Assembly: GCA_030621655.1 (NCBI GenBank)
Contig: JAUXHH010000023.1
Span: 1-13,719 of the forward strand
Direction of reading: 5' to 3'
Source: Desulfobacterales bacterium
GTDB lineage: Bacteria > Desulfobacterota > Desulfobulbia > Desulfobulbales > BM004
Length of the DNA stretch: 13,719 bases
Shown here: positions 1 through 6,568 of the stretch, piece by piece
Layout of the letters: each line of letters begins with the position of its first letter
Numbering within the stretch: position 1 is the stretch's first letter
The notes under the pieces: model-generated
Seen by the model: the letters and a program-made list of their open reading frames with translations, nothing else
The model's database searches: none
Told to the model about the DNA's origin: nothing
Program-made: the position numbers and the translations under genes

Positions 1-130
1 AGGGAAACGTTTGAGGGCTGCCCGTCCGATGTTTCCGGGTAGATCGCAGGAGGTGCCGGGTGACCGGCATCCAAGAAAAATGATCATGGCCCGCATGCGG
101 GTACAGAATTCGGCTTATAGCCCACTCCAA
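1..130 (+). ncRNA. rnpB: RNase P RNA, type A, 3' part (5' end outside window)
   Basis: This is the catalytic RNA of ribonuclease P, which matures the 5' ends of tRNAs. The universally conserved 3' block ACAGAATTCGGCTTATAG lies at 103-120 and corresponds to the E. coli M1 RNA segment ACAGAACCCGGCTTATCG (3' strand of P4). Further upstream, GCCCGTCCGA at about 20-30 and CGGGTAG at 36-42 match the other conserved block, which in M1 RNA reads GCCCG..GA...CGGGTAGG..GC..GAG. The last bases GCCCACTCC (118-129) should be the 3' strand of helix P1, whose 5' strand is outside the window. The end is set at about 130, just before a run of seven T (131-137). The 63-codon open frame across this region is accidental. 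Confidence 0.93.
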
Positions 131-147
131 TTTTTTTCATTTTCGTT

Positions 148-196
148 GTCGGCACATGAAACTGCCGACGATTATTGGATAACAAAACAATCCAAT
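148..196 (+). terminator. Two adjacent stem-loops downstream of rnpB
   Basis: Stem one is GTCGGCA (148-154) with TGCCGAC (163-169), loop of 8. Stem two is ATTGGAT (174-180) with ATCCAAT (190-196), loop of 9. Neither is followed by a T-run, so they are not textbook intrinsic terminators; the T-run at 131-137 lies before them. AAACTGCC at 159-166 can also pair with GGCAGTTT at 205-212, which would open the first stem. Possible roles are rnpB 3'-end processing or termination, or a leader structure. The structures are seen; the role is a guess. Confidence 0.35.
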
Positions 197-380
197 GATT
201 GACAGGCAGTTTGCCTTTATGCCCTGTTTTTAAGGGTGTTTATACCCCCTCGGAGTCTATCGCGTACCTGCGGGGTGGTCCGCCGAATCGTTTATCCGCT
301 CTCTACTACGCTGCTGCTCGGCTACGTGAAATGGCGTAAAAAATAAAAGCCTAAAGTTTATAAAGTGTCTTAAGTTTTTT

Positions 381-429
381 AACCTTTAACCTTTAACCTT
401 TAACCTTTAACCTTTGGCCTTTAGCCTTG
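381..429. repeat. Heptamer tandem repeat (AACCTTT)5 plus two degenerate units
   Basis: Five perfect head-to-tail AACCTTT units occupy 381-415, followed by GGCCTTT (416-422) and AGCCTTG (423-429). The tract ends 7 bases before the ispDF ATG and fills the place where a Shine-Dalgarno sequence would be. Short tandem repeats of this type can change copy number by replication slippage. Whether this one does is unknown. Confidence 0.95.
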
Positions 430-436
430 CTTATAA

Positions 437-1639
437 ATGAATCCTTCTAAAGTCGCTGCCATCATCCCAGCCGCCGGAAGCGGCAGCCGTATGGGGTTGC
501 CTTCCCCAAAACAGTTTTTCGAGTTGGATGGAACTCCTATCCTGATCCATACACTCCAGGTATTTCAGCAGGTAGAGTCAATCGGGCTCATCATTGTAGT
601 TGTGCCGCCTGAAAGTTGTGCGTGGGCTGAAGAACAGGTGCAGAAACACAATCTTTCCAAGGTATTGAAAGTGGTTCCAGGAGGCAAACACCGGCAGGAT
701 TCTGTTCTGGCAGGCCTTGAAGCTTTGCCTCAGGAGGTTGAACTTGCGTTGGTGCATGACGGTGTCCGGCCATTTGTCCCGGTGTCTGTTATAGAAAATT
801 GCCTGAAAGAGACAGTGAAGAATGGTGCGGCAATGGTTGCTATCCCTGTTAAGGATACCTTGAAGGCAGTTTCTGCCGAGAAAGAGATCGAGCAGACCAT
901 TGACAGGTCAGGTGTCTGGCAGGCGCAGACACCTCAGGCTGCAGAGGTCTCGCTGCTGAAAAAAGCATTTGCCGACGCGGCAAAACATAAAGGTTTTATT
1001 GCCACAGATGAGGCTGCATTACTGGAACGCATCAATGTCCCGGTGAAGGTGGTTGAAGGGTCAGAGAAAAATATAAAAATAACCAGACCGGAAGATCTTA
1101 TTCTTGCAAAGGCCATACTCATGGAAAGTCGGGAAGAAAATAATATTTTAGAGGAAAAATGCCAATATCACAGTGGTTATGGATATGATGCGCACCGGTT
1201 GGTGGAGGGCCGGCCCCTTGTCTTGGGGGGTGTTGCTGTTCCGCATGAGAAAGGGCTGCTGGGGCATTCCGATGCCGATGTGTTGACCCATGCTTTATGC
1301 GATGCCATGCTTGGTGGTGCCGGTGCTGGCGATATCGGTCAGCACTTTCCAGACACTGATAAAAAGTTTAAAGATATCAGCAGTTTGAAGATTTTAGAAG
1401 CCGTGTGCGATCTGGTAGAAAAAAGGGGGTATTCCCTTCATAATGCAGATATAACCGTGGTGGCTCAAAAACCAAAACTGGCCATTTATTTTGAGACCAT
1501 GGGAAAAAATCTTGCCGCAGCATGCGGTGTTGAGCCTGCTTCCATAAATCTTAAGGCCACAACCACAGAAGGGATGGGATTTGAAGGAAGAGAAGAAGGT
1601 ATGTCAGCCCATGCTGTTGTAATACTTAGAAAGAAATAA
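437..1639 (+). CDS. ispDF: Bifunctional MEP-pathway enzyme IspD-IspF
   Basis: This enzyme catalyses two steps of the non-mevalonate isoprenoid pathway in the cytoplasm. The IspD part joins CTP and 2-C-methyl-D-erythritol 4-phosphate, and the IspF part cyclises CDP-ME 2-phosphate to MEcPP. Residues 1-230 are IspD: nucleotide-binding loop PAAGSGSRMG (11-20), Lys25 in SPKQF, HDGVRPF (107-113) and KITRPEDL (214-221). Residues 246-400 are IspF: GYGYDAHRL (247-255), with Asp251, His253 and His285 matching the metal ligands of E. coli IspF, then GHSDADVLTHAL and a C-terminal TTTEGMGFEGREEG region. A short linker (about 231-245) joins the halves. At 400 aa it is about the sum of the two single enzymes (236 and 159 aa in E. 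coli). Such fusions are known, for example in Campylobacter. ATG 437 is the only sensible start but has no visible Shine-Dalgarno. Confidence 0.97.
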   Translation: MNPSKVAAIIPAAGSGSRMGLPSPKQFFELDGTPILIHTLQVFQQVESIGLIIVVVPPESCAWAEEQVQKHNLSKVLKVVPGGKHRQDSVLAGLEALPQEVELALVHDGVRPFVPVSVIENCLKETVKNGAAMVAIPVKDTLKAVSAEKEIEQTIDRSGVWQAQTPQAAEVSLLKKAFADAAKHKGFIATDEAALLERINVPVKVVEGSEKNIKITRPEDLILAKAILMESREENNILEEKCQYHSGYGYDAHRLVEGRPLVLGGVAVPHEKGLLGHSDADVLTHALCDAMLGGAGAGDIGQHFPDTDKKFKDISSLKILEAVCDLVEKRGYSLHNADITVVAQKPKLAIYFETMGKNLAAACGVEPASINLKATTTEGMGFEGREEGMSAHAVVILRKK

Positions 1640-1669
1640 GCGGTCAGCGATCAGCTTGCAGCGGTCAGC
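1640..1669. repeat. GCGGTCAGC direct repeat after ispDF
   Basis: GCGGTCAGC occurs at 1640-1648 and again at 1661-1669, with a related GATCAGC between them at 1649-1655. The first copy starts at the base after the ispDF stop codon. No hairpin with a T-run is formed, although the segment is followed by AAAAATTTTT (1671-1680). The function is unknown. Confidence 0.8.
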
Positions 1670-1704
1670 TAAAAATTTTTACTACGAACTTCTTACTCCT
1701 AATC

Positions 1705-1832
1705 CTGCGCCTTGTACCTTTCATCTTTCCCTTCGGCCCTTACCCCTCGAAACCTTGAAGCCTGTTTTTTACTCTGCGCCTTGCGCCTTTCATCTTTTCC
1801 CTTGACCCCTTGAAACCTTGAAACCTGTTTTT
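1705..1832. repeat. Imperfect tandem repeat of about 60-66 bases, CCTT-rich
   Basis: Two copies lie back to back: 1705-1770 and 1774-1832. Both start CTGCGCCTTG, continue with CCTTTCATCTTT, then a CCTT/CCCCT segment and GAAACCTTGAA, and end with CCTGTTTTT. They differ by a few substitutions and small length changes. They fill most of the spacer between the converging ispDF and thpR genes. The T-runs at the ends of both copies could help stop + strand transcripts, but no strong stem precedes them. The CCTT core is shared with the heptamer tract upstream of ispDF. Confidence 0.9.
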
Positions 1833-1834
1833 AT

Positions 1835-2374
1835 CTACTCATTTAAGTAATACACCCTTTCCACCTTATGAATCGCGCCTTTCGGGGTGAGGGTGCTGGA
1901 GTAAAGCTTAAATTCGTCAATCTGAAAATGTTCCTGGCTGAATAGTCCATTAGCGGAGAGGAAATCGGCAACTTTTTGAAGTGGAGTATTTTTCAGTCGT
2001 GCAAGTGTTATATGCGGAGAGAATTTCCGACCTTCAGGCTTTAAACCGATTTGCAAGAGTGCACCATCAATTTTTTTTCTCAAAAGCTGCAATGGCTTAC
2101 CTGTTTTCAGGCCTACCCAGATAACCCGCGGTGCACCTCGTGGCGGAAAATGTCCTACTCCCTTCAGTTGTATGTCAAAAGGTGAAATACTTATTTCTTC
2201 AAGCGTATTTTTTATATCAAGAAACAGCGGGCCATCCACTTCGCCGATAAACCGCACCGTGAGGTGCAGCTGGTCAAGAGCAACCCATCGGGCTCCCGGA
2301 ATGCCAAAAAACATTGTTTCCAGATTTTTTTTCATTGTGCCGGGCAGGTCAACGGCTATAAATAATCTAGGCAT
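1835..2374 (-). CDS. thpR: RNA 2',3'-cyclic phosphodiesterase (2'-5' RNA ligase family)
   Basis: This is a member of the 2H phosphoesterase superfamily, formerly LigT. Such enzymes open 2',3'-cyclic phosphates on RNA and, in E. coli, can reversibly join tRNA halves through a 2'-5' bond. Both signature tetrapeptides are present, HLTV at residues 37-40 and HITL at 121-124, each providing a catalytic His and Thr. The N-terminus PRLFIAVDLP and the central PRVIWVGL are typical of the family. Its 179 aa is the usual length. It is transcribed divergently from yrfG and converges on ispDF. The ATG at 2374 is the natural start for the family but has no clear ribosome binding site upstream. Confidence 0.94.
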   Translation of the reverse strand: MPRLFIAVDLPGTMKKNLETMFFGIPGARWVALDQLHLTVRFIGEVDGPLFLDIKNTLEEISISPFDIQLKGVGHFPPRGAPRVIWVGLKTGKPLQLLRKKIDGALLQIGLKPEGRKFSPHITLARLKNTPLQKVADFLSANGLFSQEHFQIDEFKLYSSTLTPKGAIHKVERVYYLNE

Positions 2375-2460
2375 TGTTTAATTTTGAATTTTAAGTTATG
2401 TGCCTGCCAATCATCAGACGTTTTCCAGGCTGATAATCGTTAGCAGTTTATTATGATAAC

Positions 2461-2485
2461 AATTATACCTGAACCAGGTATAATT
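2461..2485. promoter_or_regulatory. Perfect 11-bp inverted repeat between thpR and yrfG
   Basis: AATTATACCTG (2461-2471), spacer AAC, then CAGGTATAATT (2475-2485). It lies between two divergently transcribed genes, 86 bases from the thpR start and 66 from the yrfG start. Each arm contains TATAAT in opposite orientation, so it could cover -10 elements for both directions. I see no good -35 at the right distance on either side. A dimeric repressor site is the first reading; a hairpin in a leader RNA is the alternative. Confidence 0.5.
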
Positions 2486-2551
2486 CCTGCTGCTATTCTA
2501 ATGTAAAATGTAAAACTTTAAAAAAATAATTTTGATGTCTTGAAACCTTCA

Positions 2552-3241
2552 ATGAAAAAACAAGATGAAAATAAAAGCCCCATCCGCTGGGAACCGAAGT
2601 GGGAAGCTGTCGATACCGTACTGCTGGATATGGACGGCACTTTGCTCGACAAACATTTTGATGATTATTTCTGGGAACATTATGTCCCTGAAATTTTTGC
2701 AGAGCAAAACGACTTGACTCCCCTGGAAGCCCGAAAGGAACTCCTTGCCCGCTATAAGAGCATAGAGGGCACCCTGGCTTGGACAGATCTTGATTACTGG
2801 TCTGAAAAACTAGGTCTCGATATTCCGGCCCTGAAACTTAAAATAAACCACCTCATTCAGGTGCATCCCTATGTGATTGATTTTCTGAAATATTGCCGGA
2901 CCTTAGGAAAAAAGGTGCATCTGGTGACCAACGCCCACAGTAAGACCCTGGATATCAAAATGCGAAAGACAGACCTCGGTGGTTACTTTGACAGGATTAT
3001 CTGTTCCGGGGAGGTCGGCCTTCCCAAGGAAGATCCGGAATTCTGGGAACGCCTGGAGTCAATACTTGGTTTTGATAAACAAAAAACCCTCTTGGCTGAT
3101 GACAATGATAATGTGCTTCAGGCGGCAGAGACTTATGGCATGGGAGTGCTCATTTTTGTTGCCAGGCCAAGCAGCCGGGACGAGATTCACTATTCTGTTA
3201 AATTCCCCTCCATTGTATATTTTAAGGAATTGATAGTTTGA
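2552..3241 (+). CDS. yrfG: GMP/IMP nucleotidase, HAD superfamily
   Basis: This cytoplasmic nucleotidase is a close relative of E. coli YrfG, which dephosphorylates GMP and IMP to nucleosides. It follows the E. coli protein closely: VDTVLLDMDGTLLD, DYFWEHYVPE and LDYWSEQLGLD-like LDYWSEKLGLD. The four HAD motifs are visible (ATG numbering): DMDGT 26-30 with nucleophile and acid-base Asp, VTNAH 125-129, Lys159 in LPKEDP, and ADDND 182-186. Length is 229 aa. An in-frame TTG lies at 2540, but it is inside a copy of the local CTTGAAACCTT repeat motif and adds nothing conserved, so ATG 2552 is preferred. Neither start has a good Shine-Dalgarno. A hairpin follows the stop at once, suggesting a single-gene transcript. 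Confidence 0.92.
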   Translation: MKKQDENKSPIRWEPKWEAVDTVLLDMDGTLLDKHFDDYFWEHYVPEIFAEQNDLTPLEARKELLARYKSIEGTLAWTDLDYWSEKLGLDIPALKLKINHLIQVHPYVIDFLKYCRTLGKKVHLVTNAHSKTLDIKMRKTDLGGYFDRIICSGEVGLPKEDPEFWERLESILGFDKQKTLLADDNDNVLQAAETYGMGVLIFVARPSSRDEIHYSVKFPSIVYFKELIV

Positions 3242-3242
3242 T

Positions 3243-3275
3243 GCTGATGTTGCCATAAACAGTGGCAATATCAGC
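3243..3275 (+). terminator. Stem-loop directly after yrfG
   Basis: GCTGATGTTGCCA (3243-3255) pairs with TGGCAATATCAGC (3263-3275) over 13 bp with one G-U pair and a 7-base loop. It begins 2 bases after the yrfG stop. The tail is CTCTGCTTTACC rather than a clean T-run, so termination may be partial, or the stem may protect the mRNA 3' end. Confidence 0.55.
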
Positions 3276-3402
3276 TCTGCTTTACCTTATTAAAAGTAAA
3301 CAGTGTGGCAGCGTGAAAAATTACTATTGCTTCTCTAATTTTTTTCTGTCAAATTAAGTACTCATAGGTTTGCCCAGATTCCTTATATTCCCAGAGGGAA
3401 AT

Positions 3403-4986
3403 ATGGACCGTTCAAGAACACATAGTGAAAGTTTTCAGTCTCTGGAAAAGAAGAACCGCAAATTCAAAATTTTGCAGGAAATTCAGAAAAAAATCGGCGC
3501 CGAAAGAGACATAGACAAACTTCTTCCTCTTATTATAAGTGAGATATCGGAATTAATTGAAGCGGACCGAACCTCCCTTTTCTTAGTGGATTGGGAGACC
3601 CTGGAGTTGAGAGCAAAATTCGCTGAAGGTGTAGCCAATGATTCGATAAGCATAAAATTACGAATGGGCATTGTTGGCTGGTCAGTACTTTCAAAACAGG
3701 TTGTCAACATTGCCAATGCCCATGAGCACCCCTATTTCAATCCTGATATCGACCAGATCCTGGACTATAAAACTGAAAGTATTCTTGTTGCCCCGATACA
3801 GAACAAGAAAGGACATATTGTCGGGGCGCTTGAACTGCTTAACAAGGATACCGGCTCTTACAGTGATGCGGATGTGGCCTTGATCAGGGATAAAGCCCAC
3901 GCGCTTGGCCGGAAAGCAGATTCGTCCCTTGCCGACATGGGGCCCAGCGAGGCAAAAACACTGATTCTGGAATTGATGGATCATACCAATAGCGAACGTG
4001 GGTCGATTTTTATTGTTGATCAGGAAGCCAGCCAGCTCTGGTCTCTATACGCCCACGGCCTGGAAGAATCCGATATAAACCTGAACATAAAACTCGGTAT
4101 TGCAGGTTTGATTGCTGTTTCCGGTCAGATACTTAATATTGAAGACGCAGCAAAGGACGAGCGTTTCGACTCCAGTATCGACAAAAAGACCGGCTACAAG
4201 ACAAAGACAATCCTCGGCGTTCCCGTAATAGATCATAACGGTGAGACCATCGGCGTAATAGAGGTAATCAACAAAAAGAAGGGCATATTCAGCGATGCCG
4301 ATATTGATATCCTCAAAGGATTATCTTCAATAGTGGCAATCGCAATCGTCAATGCCATGATGTTTGCTGAACAGGAAAAACAGTTTCAGAGCATTCTTGA
4401 GGTGATGGCTGCCTCCATCGACGCGAAAGATACGTTAACCGCAGGTCACTCCATTAATGTCACCCGTTTTGCAGTGGGAATTGCCACAGAGCTTGGATTC
4501 AATCATTCTGAGGTCGATGTCGTCAGAACAGCGGGCCTCCTTCATGATTACGGTAAACTTGGGATTGACGATCAGATCTTGAAAAAACCCGGCAAACTGA
4601 ACGAGGAGGAGTATAAGCACATAAAGAAACATGTGACCATTACCCGCAATATTCTCGAGAAGATGTTTTTTGCCCGCAAGTACAGGAATGTGCCGATTAT
4701 AGCCGCATGCCACCACGAGAGGTTAGACGGCTCGGGCTACGACAGCGGCCTGAAATCCAAGAAAATTCCCTTTATGTCAAAAATCATTACTGTTGCCGAT
4801 GTCTTCGAGGCCCTGACCGCCGACCGGCATTACCGGCGGGCTATGCCGACGGAGAAAGCCCTGGCCGTACTTCAGGAAGGGGTTGCCGACGGAAAATTTG
4901 ATGGCAATATTGTCAATGCCCTGGTGAATTACCTGGACAAAACATCCAGCCAGAGCCATGAAGTGTCTGGTGATTTCAATTGCTAG
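3403..4986 (+). CDS. GAF-GAF-HD-GYP protein, probable cyclic-di-GMP phosphodiesterase
   Basis: This is a soluble sensor-output protein; no membrane segment or signal peptide is visible. Residues about 25-165 and 175-325 are two GAF domains, each ending with an NK...(F/Y)xxxD pattern close to the NKFDE motif of cyclic-nucleotide-binding GAF domains but lacking the final Glu. A helical linker leads to the HD-GYP domain (about 328-515). The metal-site residues are present: His349, His381-Asp382 with Lys385 (HDYGK), His410, His437-His438 and Asp466. HD-GYP enzymes hydrolyse c-di-GMP to pGpG or GMP. The name-giving GYP is GYD here (445-447). ATG 3403 is chosen over TTG 3370 because GAGGG lies 4 bases upstream and the extra 11 residues look non-conserved. 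This gives 527 aa. It converges on the biotin genes. Confidence 0.92.
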   Translation: MDRSRTHSESFQSLEKKNRKFKILQEIQKKIGAERDIDKLLPLIISEISELIEADRTSLFLVDWETLELRAKFAEGVANDSISIKLRMGIVGWSVLSKQVVNIANAHEHPYFNPDIDQILDYKTESILVAPIQNKKGHIVGALELLNKDTGSYSDADVALIRDKAHALGRKADSSLADMGPSEAKTLILELMDHTNSERGSIFIVDQEASQLWSLYAHGLEESDINLNIKLGIAGLIAVSGQILNIEDAAKDERFDSSIDKKTGYKTKTILGVPVIDHNGETIGVIEVINKKKGIFSDADIDILKGLSSIVAIAIVNAMMFAEQEKQFQSILEVMAASIDAKDTLTAGHSINVTRFAVGIATELGFNHSEVDVVRTAGLLHDYGKLGIDDQILKKPGKLNEEEYKHIKKHVTITRNILEKMFFARKYRNVPIIAACHHERLDGSGYDSGLKSKKIPFMSKIITVADVFEALTADRHYRRAMPTEKALAVLQEGVADGKFDGNIVNALVNYLDKTSSQSHEVSGDFNC

Positions 4987-5002
4987 ATGTTGGTTTTTGA
5001 GT

Positions 5003-5019
5003 CGGACCTTCCGTTTTTT
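5003..5019 (+). terminator. Short hairpin with T6 after the HD-GYP gene
   Basis: CGGA (5003-5006) pairs with TCCG (5010-5013), loop of 3, followed directly by TTTTTT (5014-5019). The stem is only 4 bp, so it is a weak intrinsic terminator at best. A second weak stem, CTTCA/TGAAG, lies at 5026-5041. Confidence 0.3.
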
Positions 5020-5046
5020 GCCTTTCTTCAGGGAGTTGAAGGGTTG

Positions 5047-6510
5047 TTATTTTGCAGCCTGTAGAAAATGTATCTGGTAGTTCACTGTGCAGCTGCCATA
5101 CGTCTTGACAAACCAATGGTCCAACTGCTTGAGCCGTGCCTTGGTAAGTGCAGGATAGCCATGTTGATGCCAGCCACCGGTCCCGGTTTTCTTTATATGA
5201 ACTAACAGGTCGTGTACTGACTCATATTGTTTCTCAATCAATTCCTGTTCAACTGTTCCCTTAGTAAAATATGCATTCAGGCAGTTCTGCAGGGTGTTGA
5301 CATCCGGAAATGCATCGGCTGCAACATTTCCAGGGTATGCAAATATGACTTTCATGCCCTGGCCCAATTTTTTTAAGGAATCAGGTCCAAAAATTGAACA
5401 CAGAAAAACTCCTCCGGGCAGGAGAATCCGAGCTATATTTTTAAGTGCCTGGTCATGGTTTGTGAACCACTGCAGGGAGCCGTTGCTTGCCACCAGGTCA
5501 AAGGATTCGCCTGGGGCTTCTTGGAGGAATTCTTCTCCCTCTGCGCAAATAAACTCAATATTTTTTTTACGCAGTTTATGGCTGGCTTTTGCAATCATCT
5601 CCGGGGAAAAGTCGAGCGCCACAATCTTTGCTGCAGGAAACCTGTCCGCCAGCAGGGAGGTGAAATTCCCGGTGCCGCAGCCTATCTCCAGAATTGTTTT
5701 TTCTCCTGTAGTATCTTGTGAGAGGGAAAGTTTCTCTGCCAGTTTCAGTGCTACATCAGTCTGGACTTTGGCATAGCTGTCATAGGAGTCAGCAGCCTTG
5801 GAAAATTTTACCTGAATGGCATGTTTCTTCAATTCATTTTGCAGAGAACAATTTTCAGAAAGGAATACTGCATGTCCGCTATTATGAATGAGTTCGACTT
5901 CTGAGCCTGTAAGAATCGGCATTTCTGTTACAGGTGCAATGATGTCCTGTTTGCCGTGAATCAGGCGTAGAGGAATGCCGGGAACAGGACTGGGGATGGC
6001 ATATTTTTCAAGAAACTTCAAACCCCGTTGCAATCGCTCAATATTCATATCTGCCGCCTTGAGATAAAGAGGTTCAAGAGTCTTACAAAAATTCCTGTAG
6101 TACTCTTTTTCACCCAGAAAGCACTTTCGGTAGAAATTTTTTAAAAGAGCTTCATGGTTTTCAGCAAATTCCACCTGCAGTTTTTTAATTTCCTGCCCGG
6201 GCCAGTGGGAGCGGAGTGAAACAAGTATAAGCGATTCAACCTTTTCCGGATACCTGGCAGCAAAATCGAGTCCCAGCATGGCCCCCATGGACCATCCTAT
6301 AATGCGAATGGGTTTTATGTTTTTTGTAACAAGAAAATGCAACAGATCCGGTTCAAAAGTTTCAGGATCAAGGGTGATTTCCGGACAGATCCAGTTCGGT
6401 GATGGTTTGAGCAACCGAAGTATTCTGCCGTCAAAACCCCAGCCCGGCAAAAAAACGGTGGGCGCTTTAGTGTCAAGACCGTGGTCAATATTTAGAAATG
6501 AATGGTTCAT
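5047..6510 (-). CDS. Fusion of BioH-like alpha/beta-hydrolase and malonyl-ACP methyltransferase BioC
   Basis: Two biotin-precursor functions lie in one 487-aa chain. Residues 1-233 form an alpha/beta-hydrolase like BioH: PGWGFD (22-27), nucleophile elbow GWSMGA with Ser74, Asp189 in HGKQD and His213 in NSGH. BioH-type enzymes cleave pimeloyl-ACP methyl ester when the chain is complete. Residues 236-487 are BioC: FSKAADSYDSYAKVQ, SAM-binding LEIGCGTGNF (274-283), VALDFSPEM with Asp300, NGSLQWF and KKTGTGGWHQH. BioC methylates malonyl-ACP to start pimelate synthesis. The domain sizes match the separate E. coli proteins (256 and 251 aa). It lies 58 bases after bioF on the same strand; a small CAGGC/GCCTG hairpin (6542-6554) sits in the gap. 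The ATG has no clear Shine-Dalgarno. The hydrolase could instead be a BioG or other BioH analogue, so its exact family is less certain than BioC. Confidence 0.9.
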   Translation of the reverse strand: MNHSFLNIDHGLDTKAPTVFLPGWGFDGRILRLLKPSPNWICPEITLDPETFEPDLLHFLVTKNIKPIRIIGWSMGAMLGLDFAARYPEKVESLILVSLRSHWPGQEIKKLQVEFAENHEALLKNFYRKCFLGEKEYYRNFCKTLEPLYLKAADMNIERLQRGLKFLEKYAIPSPVPGIPLRLIHGKQDIIAPVTEMPILTGSEVELIHNSGHAVFLSENCSLQNELKKHAIQVKFSKAADSYDSYAKVQTDVALKLAEKLSLSQDTTGEKTILEIGCGTGNFTSLLADRFPAAKIVALDFSPEMIAKASHKLRKKNIEFICAEGEEFLQEAPGESFDLVASNGSLQWFTNHDQALKNIARILLPGGVFLCSIFGPDSLKKLGQGMKVIFAYPGNVAADAFPDVNTLQNCLNAYFTKGTVEQELIEKQYESVHDLLVHIKKTGTGGWHQHGYPALTKARLKQLDHWFVKTYGSCTVNYQIHFLQAAK

Positions 6511-6568
6511 GGACTTTAGTCTATATAGGATATGAGAAAGACAGGCAAGGCCTGGAAACTAAAAGGTC

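Larger units (their letters stand above)
131..436. other. Spacer between rnpB and ispDF
   Basis: There is no convincing gene here. It opens with a T7 run right after rnpB, then two adjacent stem-loops (148-169 and 174-196). Next come small GC-rich dyads: AGGGTGT/ACCCCCT at 233-250 with one mismatch, and GCGG/CCGC at 270-283. The end is an A/T-rich stretch leading into a heptamer tandem repeat (381-429) that stops 7 bases before the ispDF start codon. An open frame ending at 346 has no plausible start and no recognisable product. I see no convincing -35/-10 pair for ispDF. Confidence 0.6.

Noticed and set aside
11..202. 63-codon open frame at the left edge
   Set aside because: It lies across the conserved 3' end of RNase P RNA and its translation resembles no protein I recognise.
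239..346. Open frame ending YVKWRKK before ispDF
   Set aside because: It has no proper start codon or ribosome binding site and no recognisable similarity.
381..429. Possible CRISPR-like array
   Set aside because: The units are contiguous heptamers with no spacers, and no cas genes are nearby.
2540..2551. TTG start extending yrfG by four residues
   Set aside because: No Shine-Dalgarno, and the codons match the local CTTGAAACCTT repeat word; ATG 2552 is simpler.
5294..5776. 160-codon + strand frame (and a similar one at 8233-8781)
   Set aside because: These are antisense to well-supported bioH-bioC and pcnB coding regions; their peptides look like frame shadows.
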